In this document: piece by piece, positions 1 to 8,156 of the stretch
How the letters are laid out: each line of letters begins with the position of its first letter
How positions within the stretch are numbered: position 1 is the first letter of the stretch
NCBI GenBank assembly: GCA_005880175.1
Contig: VBJR01000102.1
Coordinates: 1 to 10,979 of the forward strand
Source: Chloroflexota bacterium
Lineage (GTDB): Bacteria; Chloroflexota; Dormibacteria; Dormibacterales; Dormibacteraceae
Direction: 5' to 3'
Length of the DNA: 10,979 bases
Notes under the pieces: generated by a model
What the model saw: only the letters and a program-made list of their open reading frames with translations
The model's database searches: none
What the model was told of the DNA's origin: nothing
Made by a program: the position numbers and the translations under genes

Positions 1-1278
1 CCACTTGTCGGGCATCGAGATGATGTCGTCGTTGTGCATGTGGTACCAGCGCTCGTTGCGAACGCCCGAACGCGTCGGGGGCCGGAACGGGTGGGCCTGG
101 TGCTCGCTCAGCCACGTGTCCACGTCGAAGTCGTAGTACTGCTTGGTCCACAGCATCCCGGCCAGAGCCTGGCGCATCACGACCCGGCGCTCGGCGTCGA
201 CGGCGGGCGGCGTGATGACGTCGTAGAACTCGTCCGCCTCCTGGCGGCGGGCCGCGATCAGCTCGTCGCAGCCCTCGAACGGCGCCTCCATCGGCTCGGG
301 TGTGAGGCGAGCCCGGATCGTCGCGGTCGCGCCGGATGACACCACGAGGCGAACGTGGGCCGCCGCCTTGGTGCCGACCTGCTCGGGGTTGACCGCGTCC
401 AGGCGGCCGGCGACGACCCGGTCGTTGATCCCGTCCTTCACGTAGGGCGTGGGGTTGGTGGCCCCCCACAGCCGCCGCGCGTTCGTCTCGTTCTCGCAGA
501 ACAGCAGCTCCGGTCCTCCCTCGACGTGGAGGACGCGGCCGCCGAGTCGGTGATGCTCGCACCGCACCGCACCGCGCTCGCTCCAGAGTCGTGGCCGCTG
601 CGTGTGTGGCGGCCACGACCAGGTGTTCCGGAACCACACGGTCGGGAGCAGATGAATCGCCGCCGCCTCGGGACCGCGGTTGTGGACCGTGATCCTGGCC
701 ACCAGGTCCTCTGGACCTGCCTTCGCGTACTCGACCTCGACGTCGAAGTAGCGGTTGTCGCGAAAGACGCCGGTGTCGATCAGCTCGTGCTCGAGATCGT
801 AGCGGCTCCGCTCGCGGTTCCTGGCCAGCAGGTCGAGGTAGGGGAAGGCTGCCTGGGGATACTTGTAGAGCCAGCGCATGTACGCGTGGCTGGGCAGGTT
901 GTCGAGGTAGAAGTAGTACTCCTTGACGTCCTCACCGTGGTTGCCCTCGCTGTTGGTCAGGCCGAACAGTCGCTCCTTCAGGATCGGGTCGGCACCGTTC
1001 CAGAGCGCCAGCGCGAAGCACAGTCGCTGCCTGTCGTCGCTGACGCCGGCCAATCCGTCCTCGCCCCAGCGGTAGGCGCGTGAGCGTGCCTGATCGTGCG
1101 AGAAGTAGTTCCAGGCGTCACCGCCGTCGCTGTAGTCCTCGCGAACGGTGCCCCATTGGCGCTCGCTCAGGTAGGGACCCCAGCGCCGCCAGGGCACCCC
1201 CTCCCGCGCCTCGCGCAGGCGGCGCTCCTCGGCGGTCACGTACACACCGTCCGTCGTGTCCACCAGATGGATCAGCAT
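1..1278 (-). CDS. GH63 / MGH1-like glucosidase, N-terminal part (3' end beyond window)
   Basis: Reading the minus strand from ATG at 1278 gives 426 uninterrupted codons up to the left edge, where the gene is cut. The protein has the family signature near its N-terminus: a WRRWGPYLSERQWGTVRED block at about residues 30-48, then HDQARSRAYRWGEDGL (61-76), then an LFGLTN..GNHGEDVKE..FYLD..P.HAYM..LYKYPQ run at about 104-142. This is the N-terminal beta-sandwich and linker typical of bacterial GH63 (mannosylglycerate hydrolase/glucosidase-like) enzymes, normally near 850-900 residues. The (alpha/alpha)6 barrel with the catalytic acids would mostly lie beyond the window. There is no signal peptide, so it is probably cytoplasmic and acts on alpha-glucosides or glucosyl/mannosyl-glycerate-type solutes; the exact substrate is not visible. 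The start is uncertain: no good Shine-Dalgarno precedes ATG 1278, and many relatives begin at the equivalent of the GTG at 1239 (VTAEERRL). It is divergent from the membrane-protein gene at 1448. Confidence 0.92.
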   Translation of the reverse strand, partial: MLIHLVDTTDGVYVTAEERRLREAREGVPWRRWGPYLSERQWGTVREDYSDGGDAWNYFSHDQARSRAYRWGEDGLAGVSDDRQRLCFALALWNGADPILKERLFGLTNSEGNHGEDVKEYYFYLDNLPSHAYMRWLYKYPQAAFPYLDLLARNRERSRYDLEHELIDTGVFRDNRYFDVEVEYAKAGPEDLVARITVHNRGPEAAAIHLLPTVWFRNTWSWPPHTQRPRLWSERGAVRCEHHRLGGRVLHVEGGPELLFCENETNARRLWGATNPTPYVKDGINDRVVAGRLDAVNPEQVGTKAAAHVRLVVSSGATATIRARLTPEPMEAPFEGCDELIAARRQEADEFYDVITPPAVDAERRVVMRQALAGMLWTKQYYDFDVDTWLSEHQAHPFRPPTRSGVRNERWYHMHNDDIISMPDKW

Positions 1279-1447
1279 ATGGGCCGGCCCGTCCCAACCC
1301 GGCCCCGGCCGAGCGCGTGTTGGACGGATTCCTGGGCGCTGTCCGCGACGCGGCGTGAGGCAATCGTGCAAGCCTTTGTCGAGGTCCGGCCCAGCTCGCG
1401 CCACCAGGTTCGCCGACACACCATAGGTTCGGTCGAGGACGTCGCAC
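1279..1447. promoter_or_regulatory. Divergent intergenic region (GH63 glucosidase / membrane protein)
   Basis: This 169-bp gap separates two divergently read genes and must hold the promoter of each unless one is read from elsewhere. For the plus-strand gene I see a clear ribosome binding site, GAGGA at 1435-1439, 8 nt before ATG 1448, and a TAGGTT hexamer at 1424-1429 that could be a -10, without a good -35. For the minus-strand gene I see neither a convincing promoter nor a ribosome binding site. No strong dyad stands out. Confidence 0.35.
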
Positions 1448-2143
1448 ATGCCCGAGCACTCGGCCAACGTAGAGATCTCCCGGCACCTCGGAGAGCACGC
1501 ATCGGCGTCGAAGGAGGCGGAGTCCCGCTTTCGCAGGGAGGAAGTCCTCGAGATCGCCCAGGCGATCCTGCTGGCGCTGGTCGCGATCGGCACGGCCATC
1601 AGCGGCTACCAGGCCGCGCGCTGGGACAGCAGCTCCGCCCGGCTCGACGGCCAGGCGGCGCACCTGCGCTCGATGTCGGCACAGCACGAGACGCGCGCGG
1701 GTCAGCTCTACCTGTACGACACCACGACGTTCGACTTCTGGCTGGACGCCACCGTCAGGGGCGACGTCCAGCTGGCCAGCCTGTTCCAGGCTCGCTTCCG
1801 TCCCGAGTTCCGCACCGCCTTCGACGCCTGGATCCAACTCGACCCGCTGCACAACCCCGGAGCTCCGCCGGGGCCGTCCTTCATGCCCCAGTACGACGTC
1901 AGCGAGTCGGATGTCGCCGCCACCCTGGAAGCCAGGGCCACGTCGGCCATGGAGGCCGGAGACGCCGCTCGCAACAACGGCGACGCGTACGTCCGGCTGA
2001 CCGTCTTCCTCGCCGCCGTCCTGTTCCTGATCGTTCTGAGTCAGCGCTTCCGCATCGCGTGGATCCGGATCGCCGTCCTGGCGGTGGCGCTGGTCCTCTT
2101 CGGGTACAGCCTCGACGGCCTGATCACGTTTCCCCATGCATGA
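1448..2143 (+). CDS. Membrane protein of unknown function (three predicted TM helices)
   Basis: A 231-residue protein with ATG at 1448, supported by GAGGA 8 nt upstream. The N-terminal 32 residues are polar and charged. A hydrophobic helix follows at about 33-55 (EIAQAILLALVAIGTAISGY), then a long polar segment (56-180) rich in Ala, Arg, Asp and Gln with helical, possibly coiled-coil stretches, and two closely spaced hydrophobic helices at about 181-200 and 205-226. It ends shortly after, with no cytoplasmic tail. One N-terminal TM followed by a helical soluble segment and a C-terminal TM pair, with a YQAARWDS motif right after TM1, recalls DUF4337-type proteins (WAYYQAK motif). This is a resemblance of layout only and I do not assign the family. 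No catalytic motif is seen. It ends 7 bp from the convergent stop of the beta-galactosidase, so the two transcripts may overlap. Codon use is like the neighbours. Confidence 0.8.
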   Translation: MPEHSANVEISRHLGEHASASKEAESRFRREEVLEIAQAILLALVAIGTAISGYQAARWDSSSARLDGQAAHLRSMSAQHETRAGQLYLYDTTTFDFWLDATVRGDVQLASLFQARFRPEFRTAFDAWIQLDPLHNPGAPPGPSFMPQYDVSESDVAATLEARATSAMEAGDAARNNGDAYVRLTVFLAAVLFLIVLSQRFRIAWIRIAVLAVALVLFGYSLDGLITFPHA

Positions 2144-2150
2144 CGCGGAC

Positions 2151-5100
2151 CTACCCGGCGAAGCCCGGAGAGGCGTCCAGCGCCACCGGGACGCCGCCGC
2201 GCGCCAGACCCAGCGTGGTCAGCGCGACCCCCTCCAGGCCGGCGCCGGCGCCGCCCGCGCTCGTCACCGCGAGGGCCAGCGTGTTCTGGCCGTTCGGGTT
2301 CAGGACGCCGTTGGGCAGCACGAACGTGTGCTGGGGTCCGATCGCGCCGGCGTACTGGCCCATGTTCCAGCCGTTCAGGAAGATCAGCACCCGGTACTGG
2401 CCGCCCGAACGGGGCCTGGTCGGGTCGCCGATCGTCAGCCCGAGCGAGGCGTCGTCGCCCGCCGGGACGTTCAGCGTGAACGTGGTCCGGTACCAGGAGG
2501 TGCCGGTCGTCACGGTCGGGTCGGGCACGGGCCGCGTCTGCCAGCCCGAGTCGGGGAAGCCGGGCAGCGACCAGCCGTTCCGCTCCCCGAACAGGCCGCC
2601 GTTGTTCACCGGCCCGCGCACGGTGTCGGCCAGCTTCTCGCCGCCCTTCGCGCCCTGGATCCGCCAGGTCACGGCCGGGCTGACCGCGGCCCCGGACGCG
2701 TCGGCGAACGCCGTCCCGATCAGGCCCCGGCCCTCCTTCTGGGCGTCGTTGACGCCGCCGTCCTCGTTGTGGGAGTCGTTCCGGACCATCACCGACAGCA
2801 CGTGCGCGCCCGCCGTGCGCAGCGCGGCCGGGACGGTGAACGTCGCCGTGCCCGTCGTGGGCGGCGTCGGCGTCCCGGTCGCCAGGTCGTTCTCGCCCAG
2901 GAAGGTGCCGTCCAGCCAGGCCTGCAGCATCCCGGCGCCGCCGCCGCCGTAGTGGAGGCTGAGCGTCGCCGCGGTGGCCGCGCCCGAGTACCGGCCGCGG
3001 TACCAGACGTCGCCGTTGTGGAACCCGTAGTCGTCGGCGGTCAGCACCGGCTGGCCGGCCGGCGGAGGCGACGTGCTGTGCGTGGTCGTCTTGCTGGCCA
3101 CCGTCCAGGCCGAGTCGTCGAAGCCCGGCGCCGCCTCGGGCGATTCGGCCGAGAACCGCCACGTGGCCTGCGACAGGTTCGGCAGCGCGACCGGCACCGG
3201 ACCGGCCAGCTGGCCGGTCGCGAGCAGGCTGCCCGAAGCGGTCGCCTGGGTGGGCACGGTCGCTCCGTCCCACGTCAACGACTGCACCTGCGCCGGCGCC
3301 CACACCTCCAGGGGGCTGGAGGCCGTGGTGTCGCCGGTCAGCGCCAGCGTCGTGCCCGCCACGCCGGCGGTGCGGACGAGCTCGGGGCCCCGTTCCAGCA
3401 CCCGGCCGGCGGGCGTCGACTGGGTCCAGAACGTGTCCGCGGTCGCCTGGTCGGCCAGCAGCAGGGTCAGCGGCGCCCGGCCGCCCCCGGTCACCCGGAC
3501 CTCGGTCAGGCCCGCGTGCGTGTAGTCGAGGGTCAGGTTGCCGGTGGCGGCGTCGTACGCGCTGCTCGCCTGGCCGGCCAGCACCGTCACCGCCGGCTGT
3601 GTCGCGTAGCGGAGAACGGTCCGACCCGGCTCGCCCGCCCGGCCGTACAGCAGGGCCAGCTCGCCGCCGCCCTGCGCCAGCTGGGTCTCGATCTCCGAGG
3701 TCGAGTAGACCAGGTGGGCCGAGCCCATGTCGTAGTCGGCGACGAGCGTTTTCGCGTCCTGGCCGTTCAGCTGCAGCGGCACCGTGAACGTGCCGTCGCC
3801 GGTGCTCACGGGGAACGTGAACGAGTCGTGCGTGGTGGCCGTCGTCGGGTTGTGGGTGACGACGAAGAAGTGGGTGCCGGTGTCGGGGTTCACGACCTGG
3901 TCGACCTTCACGGCGGTCGACGAGGGGACGACGGCCGCGCCGCGGTCGAACTTGGTGATCGGGGTCACCGACTGCAGGAAGTACCCGAGCTCCTTCATCG
4001 TCGAGGCCTTCGGCCGGAGCTGCCGGGCCTCGTCGATCGCGGCCCCGTAGTCGTACGAGGTATAGACGACGGGCGCCGGCAGCCAGCCCCAGGAGGTGCC
4101 GCCGTCGGTCATGTAGAAGTTCTGGAGCGTCAGCCGGTTGGCGATGTTCGTCTCGTAGAAGACGCGCTCATAGCCGGGGCCCTCGCGGACCGCCATGCAG
4201 GGATACGTGCCGACGCTGCCCCAGTAGTCGAACCAGCCGCCGCCGAACTCCGCCGCGAAGCCTGGCGTGGCCGGCGAGGCGGACGCCCCGCCCTTGGCGC
4301 CGCCGGGCCCGAACACACCCCAGTCGGGCGCCGCCGACGGCCCGCCCACCGTGCCGTCGGTGTGGCAGGTACCGCCCGGGTAGCCGTCGAAGGCGTACAG
4401 GTCCACCGGTCCGGGCACCGTGCCCGACACGGTCGAGCTGGAGGGCACCCAGATCCCGTTCCGGCCCTTGTCGTTGTGGAAGATCGGCACGCTGATGCCG
4501 TCGCCCCGAGCCTTCGCGTTCAAGTGGGAGAGGTAGGCGCTCTCTCCCGCGCCGGTGCTGGCCAGCTCGTTCTCGATCTGGTACGCGATGACCGTGCCGG
4601 TGCCGTTGGTGAGCTGGTGGCGGGCGATGACCGCGTCGATCGCCGTCTGCCACTCGTCGGTGGCGGCCAGGTAGTCGGAGGCATTGGTGCGCGCCTTCCC
4701 CGACTGCGTGAGGAGCCAGCCCGGGAAGCCGCCGGCGTTCGTCTCCGCGTTGATGTACGGGCCGGGCCGGGCGATCACGTAGAGGCCGGCCATGGCGGCG
4801 TCGGTCAGCGCCTGGTCCATGTTCCGGATCCCGGTGAAGTCCTCCACGCCCTGCTTCGGCGAGTGATACGACCAGTCGAAGTACATCGACACCGTGTCGT
4901 AGCCGCTCGCCTTCATCTTCTGCAGCACGTCCATCCACAGCGACGGGCTGGGCAGGCGGAACGGGTGGAACTCGCCGGACCAGATGAACACCCGGTTGCC
5001 GTCGATCATCAGCGAGTACTGGTCCCACGTGATGGTGTGGACCGTGGCCGCGACGCTGTGGCGGGCGTCGATCTCCCCCGTGCCGGTACCCGGGACGGGG

Positions 5101-5174
5101 CCGGGCACCGCCGGCAGGGCCGGGCCCACGGCGAGCGCGAGCAGGCCGACCAGCGTCTGGATGTGTCTGCGCAC
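2151..5174 (-). CDS. Secreted GH35 beta-galactosidase, multidomain LacA-like type
   Basis: A 1007-residue protein that hydrolyses terminal non-reducing beta-galactosyl residues. The frame is open further upstream, but GTG at 5174 is the start: it is preceded by AGGGGAG about 7 nt away and begins a signal peptide (MRRHIQTLVGLLALAVGPAL), so the enzyme is exported. The GH35 catalytic domain covers about 46-395: SGEFHPFRLP near 66-75, ARPGPYINAE..AGGFPGWLL near 135-155, the QIENE motif at 199-203 with E203 as likely acid/base, and AAEFGGGWFDYWG at 307-319 with E309 as likely nucleophile. YMTDGGTSWGWL and YTSYDYGAAIDE follow. Beta-rich domains 2 and 3 (about 400-680) and two jelly-roll domains (about 690-1007, the last with LNGWNMGQYAGAIGPQ) complete the architecture. 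Roughly 1000 residues with these domains matches fungal LacA/Penicillium-type enzymes and their actinobacterial relatives. Both catalytic Glu are present and the gene looks intact. It lies 143 bp downstream of, and in the same direction as, a LuxR-family regulator. Substrate preference (lactose, galactan side chains, arabinogalactan) cannot be told. Confidence 0.95.
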   Translation of the reverse strand: MRRHIQTLVGLLALAVGPALPAVPGPVPGTGTGEIDARHSVAATVHTITWDQYSLMIDGNRVFIWSGEFHPFRLPSPSLWMDVLQKMKASGYDTVSMYFDWSYHSPKQGVEDFTGIRNMDQALTDAAMAGLYVIARPGPYINAETNAGGFPGWLLTQSGKARTNASDYLAATDEWQTAIDAVIARHQLTNGTGTVIAYQIENELASTGAGESAYLSHLNAKARGDGISVPIFHNDKGRNGIWVPSSSTVSGTVPGPVDLYAFDGYPGGTCHTDGTVGGPSAAPDWGVFGPGGAKGGASASPATPGFAAEFGGGWFDYWGSVGTYPCMAVREGPGYERVFYETNIANRLTLQNFYMTDGGTSWGWLPAPVVYTSYDYGAAIDEARQLRPKASTMKELGYFLQSVTPITKFDRGAAVVPSSTAVKVDQVVNPDTGTHFFVVTHNPTTATTHDSFTFPVSTGDGTFTVPLQLNGQDAKTLVADYDMGSAHLVYSTSEIETQLAQGGGELALLYGRAGEPGRTVLRYATQPAVTVLAGQASSAYDAATGNLTLDYTHAGLTEVRVTGGGRAPLTLLLADQATADTFWTQSTPAGRVLERGPELVRTAGVAGTTLALTGDTTASSPLEVWAPAQVQSLTWDGATVPTQATASGSLLATGQLAGPVPVALPNLSQATWRFSAESPEAAPGFDDSAWTVASKTTTHSTSPPPAGQPVLTADDYGFHNGDVWYRGRYSGAATAATLSLHYGGGGAGMLQAWLDGTFLGENDLATGTPTPPTTGTATFTVPAALRTAGAHVLSVMVRNDSHNEDGGVNDAQKEGRGLIGTAFADASGAAVSPAVTWRIQGAKGGEKLADTVRGPVNNGGLFGERNGWSLPGFPDSGWQTRPVPDPTVTTGTSWYRTTFTLNVPAGDDASLGLTIGDPTRPRSGGQYRVLIFLNGWNMGQYAGAIGPQHTFVLPNGVLNPNGQNTLALAVTSAGGAGAGLEGVALTTLGLARGGVPVALDASPGFAG

Positions 5175-5220
5175 GTCTCTCTCCCCTCGGTTGGACGCCG
5201 CCGGTGATGAGGGGCATCTC

Positions 5221-5236
5221 GTCCGAAGTCTCGGAC
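5221..5236. promoter_or_regulatory. Perfect dyad in beta-galactosidase leader (candidate operator)
   Basis: GTCCGA and TCGGAC are perfect 6-bp inverted arms around a 4-bp spacer. The site lies about 47 bp upstream of the GTG start of the GH35 gene and about 30 bp downstream of the proposed -10, within the expected 5' leader. An imperfect dyad centred on TTTGAAA follows at 5238-5253. A dyad here could be a repressor or activator site, or form a small RNA hairpin; the binding protein is unknown. Confidence 0.35.
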
Positions 5237-5267
5237 AGAGGTTTGAAATCCTGTCTCCCTCGGAGCG

Positions 5268-5296
5268 ATGGTCACCAACCCCTCCGGGGCTGTCAA
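5268..5296 (-). promoter_or_regulatory. Candidate sigma-70-type promoter of the GH35 gene
   Basis: On the minus strand TTGACA (5291-5296) matches the -35 consensus perfectly. A 17-bp spacer later GACCAT (5268-5273) is a weak -10 that keeps the conserved second A and last T. The start of transcription would fall near 5260, giving a leader of about 85 nt before GTG 5174. The spacer contains CCCC-TCC-GGGG (5279-5289), a short dyad that might instead serve as a weak terminator for the upstream regulator gene, which stops at 5318. Confidence 0.4.
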
Positions 5297-5317
5297 GTGG
5301 CGAACCTGCTGACGATC

Positions 5318-7960
5318 TCAGTCGCCGAGCGATGCCGGGGCCGTCCCGCTCGCGGGTCGGAACGCCAGCGACAGCTCCCGGCGGCTGGAGACCCCCAGCT
5401 TCCGGTACACCTGCTGCAGGTGGTTGTCCACGGTCCGCGGCGAGAGGCCGAGCGACTGCGCCACCTGGGGGCTCGACAGGCCGGTCGCGGCCAGCATCGC
5501 GATCTCGCGCTCGCGGCCGGTCAGCGGGTCGGCCTCCTCCTCGCCGAGCCTCGCGATCATCGGCGTGAGCGCGCCCTCGCACCGGCCCGCCAGCTCCGCC
5601 GCCTGCCTCCTCGCCGCGTAGGCGCGCGCCCGGTCACCCGCCCGTCGGTGCGCGAACATCGCCTCGACGGCGGCCTCGGCGGCGAAGAGGGTGGCGCCCG
5701 CGCCGTCGAACGCCGCCGCCGCGGCGTCGAGGCGGCCGCCGTCGCCGGCGGCCAGCGCGCTGCCGAACACGTGGGCGCAGCGCGCCAGCTCGCCGTCCAC
5801 CTCGCCGCCGAGGAGGGCCAGGCGCGGCGTGACCGCGCCGGCGGCCCCGAATCGGACGCCGTCGAGCAGCGCCAGCATCTCGAACCCGTGCTGCCCGCGG
5901 TCCGCCGCGGTCGCCGCCGCGTCGGCCGCGGCCGCCGCGGCCGCCGACAGGTGTCCGCGCGCGGCCAGCACCCAGCTCGCCGCCACCGGGACCAGGGTGC
6001 TGAAGAGCCGATTGTGCGGCTCCGTGGCCGCCCGCGCCTCGTTCAACGAGCGCTCGGCGGCCTCGAGGTCGCCGGCCAGGGCCGCGGCCTGCGCCCTCCA
6101 CCCGAGGACGACGTTCCGCAGGCCCCACCTGTCCACCCGCCGCATCGTCTCCGCGGCCACGTCCAGCCGCCGAGCCGCCGAGCGGTGCCTGCCCTGGAGC
6201 AGCAGGCTGTACCCGAGCAGGGCGGAGTAGTAGGCGGCGACCTCGGCGGAGCGCCGGGCCTCGGCGTCGGCCAGCGCATCGGCGGCATACGCCTCGCTCT
6301 CGCGGATCCGGCCGGCCAGCCAGAACGTCCACCAGCGCGCGAGCTGCAGCTGCACGACCTCGAACGACCACTGGTCGGGCCTGCCTTCCGCCAGCGCTTC
6401 GTCCAGCGCCTCCGAGGCGGTGCCCGTCCGGCCCGAGACCGTGGAGCCGAGCGCATACGTCAGCGGGCCGCTCCCCGTGGCCATCGGGCCCGAGGCCAGC
6501 TCGACGGCCTCCGCGGTCCGGCCGCTGAACAGCAGCAGCATGGCCTCCATCGCCTGGAGGAAGTTGGTCAGCGCGGGGGCGTGCAGCGTCTGGTGGACAT
6601 CCCGGACGACCTGGAACGCCTCCTCCGCCCGGCCGAGGCCCCAGAACAGGTTCGACGCGCGGCTGATCCCGATGCGAGCCCGCGTCATCTGGTCGACGGC
6701 CAGGACGTCCAGCGGGGCGAGCAGCGCCTCCGCCTCCCGCCGGCGGTTCTGGCCGATCAGCGCCTCGGCCAGCGCGACCTCCGCGGCGGTGCTGCCGCCG
6801 AACTCCACGGCCGCCCTCGCCATGCGCTCTGCCGTCACGTGGTCCAGGAACGAGTGCGCGCGCCAGGCGGCGGCGATCAGCAGGTCCGGCGACGCCCCGT
6901 CCCGCGCCTCCAGGCGCCACGTGGCCACCCGCATGAGGTCCTCGCGCCGCGGCATCCCCGTCGCCTCGACGGCCTCGGCGAGCTGGCGCATGATCTCCTG
7001 CGCCGCGAGCCGCGGGATCGCGGTCCTGAGCGCCTCGGAGTAGAGCGGATGCGCCAGCCGGACGTTCAGCTCACCGTCGTGGCCGGCCACCTCCAGCAGG
7101 CCCCGGCGCTCGAGGCCCGCGACGGTCCGGGGGAGCGCCAGGCGCTGCAGCATGGCCGCCCCGAGCGGCTCGCCGACGGCCAGCGTCTCCAGTACCGCGC
7201 GCTCCTCGGCCGTCACGTTCCTCAGCCGCGCCTCGATCACCTCCATGAGCCGCGGCCCCACCTCGAGCGGCGCGGTCAGGCGGGCGGTCCGCCCGGCCGC
7301 CACCAGGGCGCCGGAGCCGAGGAGGTCCAGCACGAGCTCGTGGAGCAGCATCGCGTTGCCGCGCGTGGCCGCCCAGAGACGGCGCAGCGTCGCCGGCTCG
7401 ACCGGCACCCCCAGCACCCGCTCCAGCAGGAGGCCGACGTCCAGCTCCGAGAGGTGCTGGAGCTCGAGGCGGTCGATGAGCTCCTCCCTCCACAGCGCGC
7501 TGATCGGCTCCGGCACCCGCTCGTTCGCCCGCACGGTCGTGACGATGAACGCGGCCCTGGCCAGGGCCAGCTCGTAGACCAGCGAGGCGGAGGCGTCGTC
7601 GAGCAGGTGCGCGTCGTCCACCACGAGCAGCAGCGGGGACCCCGCGGCGCGACCGGCGATGTCCGTGATCATCCCGCCGTACCGGCTGAGGGCGTCGATG
7701 GCGCCGGGTCTGGGCACCGTCAGCAGGTGCGCGAACGCGCCGAAGGGGATGGACTCGACCGTTCCGAGGCCCGCGACCCATTCGGTCGTCTGCCCCGCGC
7801 CGGCGGCGGCGACCAGCTCCCGGGCGAGGCGCGTCTTGCCCACGCCCGGGTCTCCGACGATCGCGACCCCGGCCGCGGCCCGCGTGGTCATCGCGCGCTC
7901 GATGAACGCGAGCTCCGTCGTTCGCCCCGTGAAGGGCCAGCGCTCAGGCACGGTGACCAC
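5318..7960 (-). CDS. LAL-type LuxR family transcriptional regulator (AAA ATPase + LuxR HTH)
   Basis: An 880-residue DNA-binding regulator of the large ATP-binding LuxR group. The N-terminus opens with the usual F-x-GR-x-x-EL segment (10-17), then the Walker A GDPGVGKT at 36-43 and Walker B LLLVVDDAH at 110-118, showing a STAND/AAA-type nucleotide-binding domain over roughly the first 250 residues. The middle (about 270-800) is a long Ala/Arg/Leu-rich helical array, probably TPR-like, which in this group senses an inducer or partner. The C-terminus (813-867) is a GerE/LuxR helix-turn-helix: LTGREREIAMLAATGLSSPQ, then VAQSLGLSPRTVDNHLQQVYRKL. Length is normal for the group and there is no frameshift. 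The start is GTG 7960; a second in-frame GTG at 7951 is possible, and neither has a strong Shine-Dalgarno. The gene lies 143 bp upstream of and codirectional with the GH35 gene, which makes that gene a plausible target. A perfect dyad close to its own start suggests autoregulation. The ligand is unknown. Confidence 0.95.
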   Translation of the reverse strand: MVTVPERWPFTGRTTELAFIERAMTTRAAAGVAIVGDPGVGKTRLARELVAAAGAGQTTEWVAGLGTVESIPFGAFAHLLTVPRPGAIDALSRYGGMITDIAGRAAGSPLLLVVDDAHLLDDASASLVYELALARAAFIVTTVRANERVPEPISALWREELIDRLELQHLSELDVGLLLERVLGVPVEPATLRRLWAATRGNAMLLHELVLDLLGSGALVAAGRTARLTAPLEVGPRLMEVIEARLRNVTAEERAVLETLAVGEPLGAAMLQRLALPRTVAGLERRGLLEVAGHDGELNVRLAHPLYSEALRTAIPRLAAQEIMRQLAEAVEATGMPRREDLMRVATWRLEARDGASPDLLIAAAWRAHSFLDHVTAERMARAAVEFGGSTAAEVALAEALIGQNRRREAEALLAPLDVLAVDQMTRARIGISRASNLFWGLGRAEEAFQVVRDVHQTLHAPALTNFLQAMEAMLLLFSGRTAEAVELASGPMATGSGPLTYALGSTVSGRTGTASEALDEALAEGRPDQWSFEVVQLQLARWWTFWLAGRIRESEAYAADALADAEARRSAEVAAYYSALLGYSLLLQGRHRSAARRLDVAAETMRRVDRWGLRNVVLGWRAQAAALAGDLEAAERSLNEARAATEPHNRLFSTLVPVAASWVLAARGHLSAAAAAAADAAATAADRGQHGFEMLALLDGVRFGAAGAVTPRLALLGGEVDGELARCAHVFGSALAAGDGGRLDAAAAAFDGAGATLFAAEAAVEAMFAHRRAGDRARAYAARRQAAELAGRCEGALTPMIARLGEEEADPLTGREREIAMLAATGLSSPQVAQSLGLSPRTVDNHLQQVYRKLGVSSRRELSLAFRPASGTAPASLGD

Positions 7961-7976
7961 CGCCTGCCCCGCCGCC

Positions 7977-7994
7977 TGAGTAACCGCCTACTCA
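7977..7994. promoter_or_regulatory. Perfect dyad TGAGTA-N6-TACTCA upstream of the LuxR gene
   Basis: Two perfect 6-bp arms separated by 6 bp form an 18-bp dyad whose near edge is 16 bp from the GTG start of the regulator. The half-sites are AT-richer than the surroundings, so a chance palindrome is less likely than for a GC-only one. LuxR-type HTH proteins bind dyads as dimers, so autoregulation is a fair inference. A second short dyad, GGGAC-C-GTCCC, lies at 8002-8012. I found no clear copy of the TGAGTA/TACTCA dyad elsewhere in the window. Confidence 0.5.
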
Positions 7995-8124
7995 AGACAG
8001 CGGGACCGTCCCTGGCTAGGCTTTCGCCGCGGATGCCGCCCCGGCGGCGGCGGATCGGGTCCTCCCCCCGGCTCGGTCACGCCGCCGCACGCGGCGGGTC
8101 CTGGACCTCGACATCCCTTTCCCC

Positions 8125-8156
8125 CACCCTCCCCCCTTCTCGAAGGGGGGCGGGTG
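8125..8156. terminator. Strong GC hairpin, likely terminator of the small-protein gene
   Basis: CCCCCCTT and AAGGGGGG pair perfectly around a CTCG tetraloop (8131-8150), and after one mismatch CACCC/GGGTG extends the stem to 13 pairs. It lies 85 bp downstream of the stop of the 71-residue gene (minus strand) and before the regulator gene. No run of T follows on either strand, which is common for actinobacterial terminators. It would insulate the regulator from read-through. The rest of 7961-8240 shows no gene that I can support. Confidence 0.55.

Noticed and set aside
34..1083. Plus-strand open frames of 101 and 242 codons
   Set aside because: They are antisense to the GH63 gene, whose conserved blocks are read continuously on the minus strand.
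2136..5207. A 1023-codon open frame on the plus strand
   Set aside because: It lies opposite the GH35 gene, is Arg/Gly/Val-rich with no domain signature, and is the antisense shadow of GC-rich codons.
5175..5582. N-terminal extension of the GH35 frame
   Set aside because: The frame is open but overlaps the end of the regulator gene, would remove the signal peptide from the N-terminus, and a good Shine-Dalgarno precedes GTG 5174.
5880..5950. GCC/GCG-rich palindromic stretch
   Set aside because: It encodes a poly-Ala helix in the regulator; the symmetry follows from the codons and need not be regulatory.
7994..8022. AAGACA-N17-TAGGCT, a plus-strand promoter-like pair
   Set aside because: No plus-strand gene follows for 650 bp, and the pair overlaps the dyad of the regulator. 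Kept only as a note.
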